Origin: Akkermansia muciniphila
Lineage (GTDB): Bacteria > Pseudomonadota > Gammaproteobacteria > Burkholderiales > Burkholderiaceae_C
Length of the DNA: 64,000 nt
Reading direction: 5' to 3'
Assembly (NCBI GenBank): GCA_943331105.2
Contig: CALQKH020000016.1
Span: 1-64,000, forward strand
Shown here: piece after piece, positions 27,346 to 35,654 of the stretch
How positions within the stretch are numbered: the stretch's first letter is position 1
Layout: the number at the start of each line of letters is the position of its first letter
Made by a program: the position numbers and the translations under genes
The notes under the pieces: generated by a model
What the model was told of the DNA's origin: nothing
The model's database searches: none
What the model saw: the letters and a program-made list of their open reading frames with translations, nothing else

Positions 27346-28113
27346 TCAAAGGGTGGCGGTCACGCCGCCGTCAACATAAAGGATATGGCCATTCACAAAG
27401 CGCGAGGCGTCTGAGGCCAGAAAGACGGCCGCGCCGCCCAAGTCTTGCACATCGCCCCAGCGGCGGATGGGTGTGCGGCCCACCAGCCAGCTGCTGAAAG
27501 CCGGATCGTCGACCAGCTTCTGGTTCAGCTCGGTTTTGAAGTAGCCCGGGCCAATGCCGTTGACGTTGATGCCGAACTGGCCCCAGTCAATCGCCATGCC
27601 TTTGGTCAGCATTTTCACAGCGCCCTTGGTGGCGGTGTAGGGCGCAATGCCGGGGCGACCCAGTTCGCTTTGCACCGAGCAGATGTTGATGATCTTGCCG
27701 CGTCCACGTGGAATCATTTTTTGGGCCACTGCCTTGCCCACGAAGTACACGCTGTCCAGGTTGGTCTTCATGAGGGTGTGCCAATCGGAATCTTGGTACT
27801 CGTGCAGCGGGCCGCGAATTTGCATGCCCGCGTTGTTGACCAGGATGTCGATGGGGCCCTGCGCTTCGATGGTTTCTACCGCAGCACGCACACTGTTGGC
27901 ATCGGTCACGTCAAACACCGAAGTGCTGACCGACAAGCCGTGTGCTTTCAAGGTCTGCGCAGCGGCGTGCACTTTGCTCGTCGTGCGGCCGTTCAAGATG
28001 ACATGGGCCCCGGCTTGCGCAAGAGCCTCGGCCAGCGCCAAGCCAATGCCTGCAGACGAGCCTGTGATCAGGGCGCGGCGGCCCGATAAATTGAAGGAAT
28101 CCAGAACATTCAT
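27346..28113 (-). CDS. idnO: Gluconate 5-dehydrogenase (5-ketogluconate reductase)
   Basis: 255-residue SDR: NLSGRRALITGSSAGIGLALA, LNGRTTSKV (NADP-type), NNAGMQIRGPL, CSVQSELGRPGIAPYTATKGAVKML with the Ser/Tyr/Lys triad, and the C-terminal FVNGHILYVDGGVTATL. This pattern is that of IdnO/Gno enzymes reducing 5-keto-D-gluconate to D-gluconate. ATG 28113 overlaps the dctM stop as ATGA. With IdnD and the gluconokinase it forms a complete route from L-idonate to 6-phosphogluconate. Confidence 0.9.
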   Translation of the reverse strand: MNVLDSFNLSGRRALITGSSAGIGLALAEALAQAGAHVILNGRTTSKVHAAAQTLKAHGLSVSTSVFDVTDANSVRAAVETIEAQGPIDILVNNAGMQIRGPLHEYQDSDWHTLMKTNLDSVYFVGKAVAQKMIPRGRGKIINICSVQSELGRPGIAPYTATKGAVKMLTKGMAIDWGQFGINVNGIGPGYFKTELNQKLVDDPAFSSWLVGRTPIRRWGDVQDLGGAAVFLASDASRFVNGHILYVDGGVTATL

Positions 28114-29393
28114 CGCATCAACAACCATTTCAGAGGAACCATCACCAGGCTCGGGAAGGCAATGAGCGAACCCATCACCACCACCTGGGATATCAGGAAA
28201 GGCATGACACCCCGTATGACGTCGTGCATGGGAATGCGGCCCACCCCGCAGACCACGTTGAGCACCGTACCCACGGGTGGAGTCAGCAAACCGATGGCGT
28301 TGTTCATGATGAACAGCACGCCAAAGTAGACCGGGTCAATGCCTGCTTCGCGGACCAAAGGCATGAGCACGGGCGTCAGGATCAGTACCGTGGGGGCAAA
28401 GTCCAGCGCTGTACCCACAATCATCACCAGCAGCATCAACATGACCATCAGCAGGGTTTTGTTCTCGATGAACGGCCGCAAAATTGCGACAATCTGCGAT
28501 GGGATGTTGGCCACCGTGATGAGCCAGGCCGACACCAAAGCCGCTGCCACCAAAAACATGACCACCGAAGAGGTTTTGGCAGCCGACAAAATGATGCGGT
28601 ACAGGTCTTTGACCTTGATTTCACGGTAGATGAACAGGCCCACAAACAAGGAGTAAACCACCGCCACCACCGCCGCTTCGGTGGGCGTGAAAACGCCCAT
28701 CTTCATGCCGCCGATGATGGTGATGGCCAGCAGGTAAGACCAAAACGCGTTGATGGTCACCGAGATGCGTTCTTTGAACGGCACCTTTTCGGCCACCTCC
28801 ACCTTGTCTTTGCGGGCCACGATCCACCAGGTCACGATCAGGGCAAAACCCATCATGAGCCCTGGAAAAATGCCCGCCATGAACAGCTTGGAGATCGACA
28901 CGCCGCCGATCACGCCAAACAAGATGAAGCCAATCGAGGGCGGGATCACGGGCGCAATGATGCCGCCCGCGGCAATCAGGCCCGCCGAGCGGTCCATGCG
29001 GTAACCGGCTTTGCGCATCATGGGCAGCAAGACGGCGGCCAGAGCAGCCGTGTCGGCAACAGCCGAGCCCGACAAGCTGGCCATGACAATGGCAGCGAAC
29101 ACCGCCACATAACCTAAGCCGCCACGAAAGTGGCCCACCCAGACCATGGCCGAATTGACGATGCGCCGGCTCATGCCACCTGCGTTCATCAACTCACCGG
29201 CCAACATGAAAAAGGGCACGGCCATCAGCGGAAAGTTGTCGGCCCCGTTGATCAGGTTTTGCGACACGATTTGCGTGTCGAAGTTGTCCAGGTGCAGCAT
29301 CAGAGCCACGCCTGAGACCAGCAGTGAAAAGGCCAGTGGCATGCCCAGCGCCATGGCGGCGAGCAGCGAAACAATGAAAACAATCACGGTCAT
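28110..29393 (-). CDS. TRAP transporter large permease (DctM type), second set
   Basis: 427-residue multi-spanning DctM protein with the same family blocks as the first set (DNFPLMAVPFFMLAGELMNAGG, SGSAVADTAALAAVLLPMM, GGIIAPVIPPSIGFILFG, MNNAIGLLTPPVGTVLNVVCG). It overlaps dctQ by 4 bases upstream and idnO by 4 bases downstream, so uptake and catabolism are translationally coupled. Here a TRAP system takes the place that the IdnT/GntP permease holds in E. coli. Confidence 0.94.
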   Translation of the reverse strand: MTVIVFIVSLLAAMALGMPLAFSLLVSGVALMLHLDNFDTQIVSQNLINGADNFPLMAVPFFMLAGELMNAGGMSRRIVNSAMVWVGHFRGGLGYVAVFAAIVMASLSGSAVADTAALAAVLLPMMRKAGYRMDRSAGLIAAGGIIAPVIPPSIGFILFGVIGGVSISKLFMAGIFPGLMMGFALIVTWWIVARKDKVEVAEKVPFKERISVTINAFWSYLLAITIIGGMKMGVFTPTEAAVVAVVYSLFVGLFIYREIKVKDLYRIILSAAKTSSVVMFLVAAALVSAWLITVANIPSQIVAILRPFIENKTLLMVMLMLLVMIVGTALDFAPTVLILTPVLMPLVREAGIDPVYFGVLFIMNNAIGLLTPPVGTVLNVVCGVGRIPMHDVIRGVMPFLISQVVVMGSLIAFPSLVMVPLKWLLMR

Positions 29394-29929
29394 TTGGAGG
29401 CCCCTTGTGTGTGGGCGATCGCGATTTCTTCAGAGTCTTGCACTTGGATCAAATCGGTCTCTTTGAATTTTCCTTGTGCCAGATGCACCAGTTTGCCCAG
29501 GATCATCAGACCCATGGCCACACTGGTGATGTAGCCCACACCATAGACCCAGCTCATGGGTATTTCCGTCACGGCCGAGCGTGTGGTGGCGTTGATGCTG
29601 TGTTGTTTGAGTGTGCCGTAAAACATCAGGCTGCAGCAGCCCAGCATCAGCAGGTTGGACACAGCGAAAGCCAATTTTTTGCCGCGAAGGCTGAGCTTGC
29701 GCACGATGGTGTCCAAGCCGAGGTGACCGTTTTCACGCATGGTGACAATGGCCCCCAAGAAGGTGATCCAGATGAACAAAAACCGCGACAACTCTTCTGA
29801 GCTGATGATGCCGTCGTTGAAGCCGTAGCGCAGCACCACGTTGCCAAACACCATGATCACCATGGCCGACAACATGATGACCAGCGTGACTTCTGCCAGC
29901 TTGAAGAAAAGGTCGTTGATTTTTTTCAT
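29390..29929 (-). CDS. TRAP transporter small permease (DctQ type), second set
   Basis: 179 residues, four transmembrane helices beginning with LAEVTLVIMLSAMVIMVFGNVV and the DctQ stretch LSRFLFIWITFLGAIVTMRENGHLGLDTIV. It overlaps dctM by 4 bases. A hairpin with a T-tract separates it from the binding-protein gene upstream, which should lower its expression relative to the binding protein. Confidence 0.92.
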   Translation of the reverse strand: MKKINDLFFKLAEVTLVIMLSAMVIMVFGNVVLRYGFNDGIISSEELSRFLFIWITFLGAIVTMRENGHLGLDTIVRKLSLRGKKLAFAVSNLLMLGCCSLMFYGTLKQHSINATTRSAVTEIPMSWVYGVGYITSVAMGLMILGKLVHLAQGKFKETDLIQVQDSEEIAIAHTQGASK

Positions 29930-29938
29930 ACGGAAATC

Positions 29939-29963
29939 AAAAAAACCCCCTCCAAGGAGGGGG
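29939..29963 (-). terminator. Intra-operon terminator/attenuator between dctP and dctQ
   Basis: On the minus strand a CCCCCTC/GAGGGGG stem with a four-base loop is followed by seven T. It lies inside a co-directional operon, so partial termination would favour excess binding protein over permease. Confidence 0.8.
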
Positions 29964-29982
29964 CGTGTTGTCGGTCAAATCA

Positions 29983-30957
29983 TCACTTGGTGTCTTCGAT
30001 GGCTTTGAGCAAAGCCGGTCCGTTTTTCTCGCCAAAAGTTTTGGCAATTTCTGCTGACACGATCTTCTGGAACGGGGCCATGTCCACCTTCTCAATCACC
30101 TGCATACCGGACTTCTTCAGATCGGCCAACACCTTGCCCGCGTTGGACGCGTTCAAGTTGCGTTGGAAGGTGGCGGCTTCGCGTGCTGCATCGACCATGA
30201 TTTTTTGGTAGTTGGCGGGCAGGCTGTCAAATTTGGCCTTGTTCATCGCCACCACCAAAGGCGAGTAAACGTGGTTGCTCACCGTCAGGTGCTTTTGCAC
30301 TTCGAAGAACTTGGACGACCAGGTCACGTTGATCGGGTGCTCTTGTGCGTCAAAGGTGCCGGTTTCCAAGGCGGTGTACAGCTCGGCAATTGGCATGGGC
30401 GAGGGGTTCATGCCCAGCAGGCGAAAGGCCTGGATGTGGTACGGATTGGGTGTGGAGCGGATCTTCAAGCCCTTCAAGTCCTCGGGCTTGTTGACCGGAC
30501 GCTTGTTGTTGGTGAAGGCGCGCCAGCCGTTTTCCCAGTAGGCCAAGCCTTTCAATCCGTGAGGTGTCAGCTCATTGAGCACGCCGGTGCCGACCGCACC
30601 ATCCAGTACGTTGTAGGCGTGTTGTGCGCTGCGGAACACAAAGGGCAGTTCCATCGCGGCCGTGTTGGGCACGATGCCGTTGAAGTTGGAGGCACCGCTG
30701 GAGACGATGTCGATCGTGCCGCCGCGTGTGCCGTTGATCATGGCCGCGTCGTTGCCCAATTGGTTGGCCGGGAACACGGTGATTTCAACGTCGCCGTTGG
30801 TGCGTTGTTTGACCAGTTCAGCCAGCTTCAGGGCGGCGGCATGCTGGCCGTCGGTGGCGTTGACCGCGTGGCCCATTTTCAGGTTGAACTTGGCGGCGTA
30901 AGCGCTGGAGCCGACGGCGGCCACAAGGCAGGCGAGAAGGATGCGGGAAAGTTTCAT
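29983..30957 (-). CDS. TRAP substrate-binding protein (DctP type), second set
   Basis: 324 residues from ATG 30957, which is preceded by AGGAGA. Signal peptide MKLSRILLACLVAAVGSSAYA; the mature protein has KMGHAVNATDGQHAAALKLAELV, KRPVNKPEDLKGLKIRSTPN with the carboxylate-binding Arg, and the PMPIAELYTALETGTFDAQEHP segment of DctP proteins. Encoded in the idonate-type operon, so L-idonate, gluconate or a ketogulonate is the probable ligand. It is the first transporter gene transcribed, ahead of the internal hairpin. Confidence 0.92.
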   Translation of the reverse strand: MKLSRILLACLVAAVGSSAYAAKFNLKMGHAVNATDGQHAAALKLAELVKQRTNGDVEITVFPANQLGNDAAMINGTRGGTIDIVSSGASNFNGIVPNTAAMELPFVFRSAQHAYNVLDGAVGTGVLNELTPHGLKGLAYWENGWRAFTNNKRPVNKPEDLKGLKIRSTPNPYHIQAFRLLGMNPSPMPIAELYTALETGTFDAQEHPINVTWSSKFFEVQKHLTVSNHVYSPLVVAMNKAKFDSLPANYQKIMVDAAREAATFQRNLNASNAGKVLADLKKSGMQVIEKVDMAPFQKIVSAEIAKTFGEKNGPALLKAIEDTK

Positions 30958-30996
30958 GGTGTTGTCTCCTGGTTTAAAAAAGGACTGTCGCAAAAC

Positions 30997-31335
30997 TCAA
31001 TCGGTGGGCAGCGCATATTCATCTGCGCTGAAGACGGTGTGAAACACAGTGCCATCGAACATGGCGATCATGTCTTTCGACACTTCTTTGCTCTTCATGC
31101 GCACCTCGGAGGCCAGGGCGATCGCTATCGCCTCGCGGCTGGGGTAGCGGACGGCCAGCACCATGCCAAAGTGAGGATCGGCTACATCGCTTTCGACCTG
31201 GCGCAAGACGCGCACTTCTTGGGCGCCGGGAAAACGGGTCCACAGGGGCACCAGGTTCTCTCGGATGTAGCGGTTGAACGCTTCTTCCATGCCGGGTTTG
31301 ACTTGGCCTTGGAAGAATGCACAGCGGATGAACAT
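30997..31335 (-). CDS. Small dimeric alpha-beta barrel-like protein
   Basis: 112 residues from ATG 31335 (MFIRCAFFQGQVKPGMEEAF). The strand-helix pattern, with a buried basic/aromatic face and VLAVRYPSREAIAIAL, resembles ferredoxin-like dimeric barrel proteins of the Dabb/EthD or mutarotase type. It sits between gluconokinase and the TRAP binding protein in the same operon, so a role on a sugar-acid intermediate (for example mutarotation or lactone handling) is plausible but not shown. An upstream in-frame extension overlapping gluconokinase was rejected. Confidence 0.7.
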   Translation of the reverse strand: MFIRCAFFQGQVKPGMEEAFNRYIRENLVPLWTRFPGAQEVRVLRQVESDVADPHFGMVLAVRYPSREAIAIALASEVRMKSKEVSKDMIAMFDGTVFHTVFSADEYALPTD

Positions 31336-31354
31336 GAGGAGACTTTCGTAAAAA

Positions 31355-31885
31355 TCAGAGGGCAGGGTGCAGCCGGCTGTGTAGAGCCTGGAGTGCTTGC
31401 GCGACCATGTCCTGTATGGGCTCGGTGATGGGCAGGCGAATGACATCGGTTTCATCGGCCCGGGGCTTTTCGAGGGTGAGGAACTGGCTGTCGAGCAAAC
31501 CCGGTTGCATGTAATGCCCCACTCGCTGGCGCATGCGTTGTTGGATCAAATCGAAGTCGCCATCCAAAAACACAAAGCACACATCGCCTGCTTGTTCGCG
31601 GATGCGCTCGCGGTATACGCGCTTGAGTGCTGAACAGGCGACCACGCGCCCGGGTTCTTGGGCTTGCGCAAGGTAGTGCCCAATGCGGTCCAGCCAGGGC
31701 CAGCGGTCGGCATCTTGCAGGGCAATGCCCGAGCGCATCTTGGCCACGCTCTCGGGCAGGTGCAAGTCATCGCCATCCACCATTTCGAGACCCATGCGTT
31801 CGCCCAAGGCGCTCGCCATGGTCGACTTGCCGCAACCGGACACCCCCATGACGATCAGGCGCAAAGGCATGGTGTTCATGCGCAT
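31355..31885 (-). CDS. gntK: Gluconokinase
   Basis: 176-residue P-loop kinase of the GntK/IdnK family phosphorylating D-gluconate to 6-phosphogluconate. Walker A is GVSGCGKST; DGDDLHLPESVAKMRSGIALQDADRWPWL is the gluconate-binding signature, and CSALKRVYRERIRE the lid region. Starts at 31885, 31879 and 31870 are all in frame and no strong ribosome-binding site decides. Its product feeds Edd, encoded at 5.5 kb. It follows the 2-hydroxyacid dehydrogenase by 10 bases. Confidence 0.94.
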   Translation of the reverse strand: MRMNTMPLRLIVMGVSGCGKSTMASALGERMGLEMVDGDDLHLPESVAKMRSGIALQDADRWPWLDRIGHYLAQAQEPGRVVACSALKRVYRERIREQAGDVCFVFLDGDFDLIQQRMRQRVGHYMQPGLLDSQFLTLEKPRADETDVIRLPITEPIQDMVAQALQALHSRLHPAL

Positions 31886-31895
31886 TGACTGTGGC

Positions 31896-32855
31896 TCACT
31901 TCAGCGCAGCTTGGCACTCGGGCACGGGTGTGTGCAGAGGCTGTCCCGCAATGCCGGCCTTCATGTTGTCAAAAGCCAGATCGGCCATGGCCTGCCGTGT
32001 TTCGGAGGTGGCGCTGGCCATGTGCGGCGTCAGCACAACATTACGCAGGCTCCACAGCGCTTCGGGCACATGGGGTTCGTTGGCAAACACATCGAGGCCT
32101 GCGCCTGCGATGGTGCCGTTTTGGAGGGCGGTGATCAGGGCCTCTTCATCAACCACGCTGCCACGGGCCACATTGATCAAAAAGCCACGGGGTCCCAGGG
32201 CTTTCAGCACTTCGGCGTTGATCAGGTGTTTGGTGCCTGCGCCGCCGGGCGTGATGGCTACCAAAAAGTCCACGTGAGAGGCCAGATCGGTCGCCGTGGG
32301 ATAGAACTTGTGGCTCGATTCTGGTTTTTCGGTGCGGGCGGTGTAGGCGATCGACATGCCGAAAGCCTGAGCCCGTTGCGCGATGGCCTTGCCAATGCGG
32401 CCTAGCCCGACGATGCCCAGGCGTGCGCCCGTGACCTTGCGGCCCAAGGCCATGGGGCCGTTGGGCCACTGGCCTGCACGCACAAACTGGTCTGCCTGAG
32501 GAATGGCGCGGCCCACCGACAACACCAAACCCATGGCCAGATCCGCGACATCGTCGGTCAGCACATCGGGTGTGTGGGTCACGGGAATGCCGTACTCGAT
32601 AGCGGCGGGCACATCCACACCGTCATAGCCCACGCCAAACACCGCCACTACTTTGGCATTGGGCAGTTGCGCCAGCAGACTGCGCGGCACGCTGGCCTCC
32701 CCCGTGCCGGCAACACCCACGATGCGGTGGGCCAGGGCGGCAAAGGCGGCCGGGTCGGTCACATGCGTGCGGTCGTGCACCGTGTACAGCGATTCCAGGG
32801 CTTTTTGGTAAAAGGGGTGCAGTTTGGCCACGGCCAGCACATCGGGTTTGGACAC
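31896..32855 (-). CDS. D-isomer 2-hydroxyacid dehydrogenase, GhrB/2-ketoaldonate reductase-like
   Basis: 319 residues. The NAD(P) domain has GIVGLGRIGKAIAQRA; catalytic residues are in VARGSVVDEEAL, ANEPHVPEAL and TPHMASAT. The start was set at GTG 32855 because AGGAG stands upstream. A longer frame to ATG 32981 would have to translate through the 24-base operator palindrome. E. coli GhrB reduces 2-keto-L-gulonate to L-idonate and 2-ketogluconate to gluconate, so this first gene of the idn-type operon probably channels 2-ketoaldonates into it. Glyoxylate/hydroxypyruvate reduction is the alternative. Confidence 0.85.
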   Translation of the reverse strand: MSKPDVLAVAKLHPFYQKALESLYTVHDRTHVTDPAAFAALAHRIVGVAGTGEASVPRSLLAQLPNAKVVAVFGVGYDGVDVPAAIEYGIPVTHTPDVLTDDVADLAMGLVLSVGRAIPQADQFVRAGQWPNGPMALGRKVTGARLGIVGLGRIGKAIAQRAQAFGMSIAYTARTEKPESSHKFYPTATDLASHVDFLVAITPGGAGTKHLINAEVLKALGPRGFLINVARGSVVDEEALITALQNGTIAGAGLDVFANEPHVPEALWSLRNVVLTPHMASATSETRQAMADLAFDNMKAGIAGQPLHTPVPECQAALK

Positions 32856-32875
32856 GTCACAACTCCTGTTCCTCG

Positions 32876-32899
32876 CTTTTGGACAGCGCTGTCCAAAAG
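32876..32899. promoter_or_regulatory. LacI-type operator O1 (24-base perfect palindrome)
   Basis: Each half reads CTTTTGGACAGC, so the whole is a perfect 24-base inverted repeat centred on GC. Its core GGACAGCGCTGTCC matches the second site, giving the consensus GGAYAGCGCTRTCC. It lies 20 bases upstream of the GTG of the first operon gene. Confidence 0.85.
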
Positions 32900-32989
32900 G
32901 CTTAAAAAATGTCACCCAGATCGAATGCCTTGACATCGGCTGGCTTGCGGGAGATCCGGTTTTGGCAAGATTTCTCTTCAAAACCTGAG

Positions 32990-33003
32990 GGATAGCGCTA
33001 TCC
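32990..33003. promoter_or_regulatory. LacI-type operator O2
   Basis: Perfect 14-base palindrome GGATAGCGCTATCC, 38 bases before the LacI start. Centre-to-centre distance from O1 is about 109 bases, compatible with DNA looping or with separate control of the two divergent promoters. Confidence 0.8.
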
Positions 33004-33041
33004 TATCGACCTGGTCACCCAGAACTTCTACGGATAAACCC

Positions 33042-34082
33042 TTGCCTAGTCCTCTTGCCCAGACCCGAAAGCACCGCGCATCAGGCCGCGTCACGCTGAG
33101 TGATGTGGCCCGCGCCGCGGGCGTGAGCCCCAGCACCGTCTCGCGGGCGCTGCGCGGGGAGCGGGCGGTGGACCCGGCCCTGATTGAGCGCGTCATGGCC
33201 GTGTCGGACATGCTTGGCTATGTGCCCGACCCGGCAGCCAGGGCCTTGGCCTCGCAGCGCAGTGACCATGTGGGCATCCTGATTCCACTGTTGTCCAATG
33301 CCCTGTTTGTGGACCTGCTCGACGCCGCCCAAACCAGTTTTCGCGCGGCCGGCTACCAGACCCTCATGGGCGTGACCCACTACAACCCCAGCGAAGAAGA
33401 ACAACTGTTGCGCGAGCAACTGCTGCACCGCCCGGCGGGCCTGCTGGTGACCGGTCTCGATCACAACCCGGCGACACGCCAGCTGATGGCACGCAGCCAG
33501 GTGCCCTGCGTGCACCTGATGGATATGCCCGCCAGCGACGGTGAAGCCTTGTATTGTGTGGGCTTTCGGCAAACCGATGCAGGCGTTGCCATGACGCGCC
33601 ACCTGCTGGGTAGAGGCCGCCGCCGCATCGCTTTTGCCGCGGCGCAACTCGATCCGCGCGTGATGCAGCGTCTGTACGGCTGGCGTCACGCCTTGCAAGA
33701 AGCGGGTGTGTTCGACCCCACGCTCGAATTCCTCAACCCCGCACCCTCATCGTTGGCATTGGGTGGCTTGATGTTCGAGCAAATCATGCAGCAGCGCCCC
33801 ACCGTGGACGCCATCTTTTTTTGCAACGACGACCTGGCCCAAGGCGCTTTGATGGCGGCGCTGCGCAGGGGGGTGTCGGTGCCGCAGCAAGTGGCCATTG
33901 CCGGGTTCAATGACCTGACCGGCAGCGACCAAATGCTGCCCCCGCTGACCACCGTTCGCACGCCGCGAGCGCGCATTGGCCAGGCGGCCGCGGACATGCT
34001 GTTGAGCTTGATGCGCGGTGAGGAGCCCGAGCAGCCCCAGCTTGACTTGGGCTTCGAGATCGTCCAGCGCCAAAGCAGCTGA
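33042..34082 (+). CDS. LacI-family transcriptional regulator (GntR/IdnR-like by context)
   Basis: 346 residues. The N-terminal HTH TLSDVARAAGVSPSTVSRALRGE is followed by the hinge region ARALASQRSDHVG and a periplasmic-binding-like effector domain. No ATG is available at the N-terminus; TTG 33042 is the likely start. It is divergent from the idonate-type operon with two matching palindromes between, so it probably represses that operon and itself, with an inducer such as gluconate, 5-ketogluconate or idonate (inference from context). Confidence 0.9.
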   Translation: MPSPLAQTRKHRASGRVTLSDVARAAGVSPSTVSRALRGERAVDPALIERVMAVSDMLGYVPDPAARALASQRSDHVGILIPLLSNALFVDLLDAAQTSFRAAGYQTLMGVTHYNPSEEEQLLREQLLHRPAGLLVTGLDHNPATRQLMARSQVPCVHLMDMPASDGEALYCVGFRQTDAGVAMTRHLLGRGRRRIAFAAAQLDPRVMQRLYGWRHALQEAGVFDPTLEFLNPAPSSLALGGLMFEQIMQQRPTVDAIFFCNDDLAQGALMAALRRGVSVPQQVAIAGFNDLTGSDQMLPPLTTVRTPRARIGQAAADMLLSLMRGEEPEQPQLDLGFEIVQRQSS

Positions 34083-34089
34083 GGCGTTT

Positions 34090-35088
34090 TTAACCCATGC
34101 TGCCTGGCCCATGCAGGACATGGATCAAGGGCTCGCCCCGGCTCAAGCGGCCGATGTTTTCGGCCAGGGTCTCCTGGCGGCGGCGCACCGTGCCGGTTGT
34201 CCAGCCCGACATGTGCGGCGTCATCAGCACGTTGTCCAAACCCGAAAAATCGAACTTCGACGGTGCGCATTCGCTTTGCGTAGGGGTGGGATACTGGTAC
34301 CAAGTGTCGATCACGGCTCCTCCAATTTGACGTGATTTCAGGGCCGCGTAAAGCGCTGACTCATCGATCACCGCACCCCGTCCCACGTTGAGCAGCACCG
34401 CATCGGGCCGCATGGCGGCCAAGACCGAAGCATTCACCAGCCCCTTCGTGTCCTTGGTCAGCGGCAGGCTGACCACCACCGCATCGGCGCTGGCCATGAA
34501 GGCGTGCAAGTCGTCCAGCGTCCAGCTGTGCTCCACCAGGGGGTGACGGATGGGGCTGCGGTTGGCCACATGCACCCGCATGCCAAAGGCCTTGGCGCGG
34601 TGGGCCACGGCTTGCGCGATGTGCCCAAAGCCGAGCAGGCCCAGGGTTTGCGCCCCCAGTTCTGAGCGTAGTGCGGCCTGGCGACCAGCCCAAAACGTCC
34701 ATTGGCCTTGGCGCAAGTCTTGGTCAGCGCGTGCCAATGGCACATGGCGCGTCAGCAAGGCGGCCATCACGTACTCGGCTATCGCGCTCTCGTGTCCAAA
34801 GCAATTGGCCAGCGAGCACTGCGTGGGCAGCAGCGCGGTCGAGATAGCGTCGGTGCCCGCGGCCGGAGCGTGGAACAGCCGCGCCTTCAGGGGGGTGGGC
34901 ATGGCGCTGTGGAGCTGGATGCCGATCACCACATCCGCGTTTTCGTACAAGGACTGTTCACCCGGCTGATCCAGCCCATCGCTCAGATCGCTGATGCGGT
35001 GCTCTGGGGCGATCAGTGCTTCAAAACCTTGGCGAAAATTGGCTGCATTCTGGCCATGGAAAACGATGTTCAAAGGGGCGGTGTTCAT
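34090..35088 (-). CDS. D-isomer 2-hydroxyacid dehydrogenase
   Basis: 332 residues. NAD-binding LLGFGHIAQAVAHRAKAFG, NVGRGAVIDESALYAAL with the catalytic Arg/Glu region, and TPHMSGWT with the catalytic His. It is only distantly like the GhrB-like enzyme at 31.9 kb, so the two are not a recent duplication. It converges on the LacI gene with a 7-base gap and lies divergent from a cupin gene. Substrate unknown; the neighbourhood suggests a 2-keto acid of sugar origin. Confidence 0.87.
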   Translation of the reverse strand: MNTAPLNIVFHGQNAANFRQGFEALIAPEHRISDLSDGLDQPGEQSLYENADVVIGIQLHSAMPTPLKARLFHAPAAGTDAISTALLPTQCSLANCFGHESAIAEYVMAALLTRHVPLARADQDLRQGQWTFWAGRQAALRSELGAQTLGLLGFGHIAQAVAHRAKAFGMRVHVANRSPIRHPLVEHSWTLDDLHAFMASADAVVVSLPLTKDTKGLVNASVLAAMRPDAVLLNVGRGAVIDESALYAALKSRQIGGAVIDTWYQYPTPTQSECAPSKFDFSGLDNVLMTPHMSGWTTGTVRRRQETLAENIGRLSRGEPLIHVLHGPGSMG

Positions 35089-35200
35089 GGCGTCTGGTTG
35101 GGGTGAAAAACTTGACTTTCAGTCTAAGTCACGGACCTTGGGTCAACTTGTTGGCTCGGCGACAATCGGGCCTTGTAGTTTTTAGGAAAAGGTCACGTTC

Positions 35201-35584
35201 ATGCAAGCCCTGAAAAAAGTCATTCTCTTCACCGACACCGACGGACGTGCCCGTTTTCGAGAAGAGTCGATAGCCCTGACCGAGGGCACACCGCAGAGTC
35301 AGTTGTCGTCTTTGATGGCGGCCAGCGCCTGCCAGTTGCGCCAAAGTCCGGTGGGTTTTCGCAGCAGCTTCCATTGCACCGGTAACCCGCAGTGGCTGTT
35401 TGTGTTGGGTGGCCAGATGGAGATTTTCTTGCAAGACGGCAGCTCACGCGTTTTTGGCCCGGGTGATTTTTTCTATTCGGCCGATACGCTGCCCCAAGGG
35501 GCCACGTTTGACCCCGCCGTGCACGGTCACTGGAGCCGCCAAGTCGGCCCCGATCCGCTGGTGACTTTGTTCGTGCGCGACTGA
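35201..35584 (+). CDS. Small cupin-domain protein
   Basis: 127 residues: a single cupin barrel with GFRSSFHCTGNPQWLFVLGGQMEIFLQDGS, GPGDFFYSADTLPQGATF and a final HGHWSR segment. The metal-binding His pattern is partly preserved. Start ATG 35201 has an AGGAAAAGG site upstream. A stand-alone gene, divergent from the 2-hydroxyacid dehydrogenase. Function unknown; related small cupins bind sugar or keto-acid ligands. Confidence 0.75.
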   Translation: MQALKKVILFTDTDGRARFREESIALTEGTPQSQLSSLMAASACQLRQSPVGFRSSFHCTGNPQWLFVLGGQMEIFLQDGSSRVFGPGDFFYSADTLPQGATFDPAVHGHWSRQVGPDPLVTLFVRD

Positions 35585-35602
35585 TTCAGCCGGTCAGTCG
35601 TG

Positions 35603-35633
35603 CAAAAAAAAGAGCCCGCTTTTGGCGGGCTCT
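35603..35633 (-). terminator. Intrinsic terminator of rhlE
   Basis: AGAGCCCGC and GCGGGCTCT form a 9-bp stem with a 5-base loop. The minus-strand transcript then runs into a long T-tract (35603-35610). It probably also serves the convergent cupin gene. Confidence 0.9.
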
Positions 35634-35654
35634 GTTCATGGTGCAGGGGGCTGA

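Noticed and set aside
30163..31428. Long plus-strand open frame across the second dctP and the barrel gene
   Set aside because: It covers three well-supported genes in antisense and has no family resemblance.
32856..32981. N-terminal extension of the 2-hydroxyacid dehydrogenase
   Set aside because: It would translate the 24-base operator palindrome, lacks a ribosome-binding site, and adds residues unlike the family; GTG 32855 with AGGAG is better.
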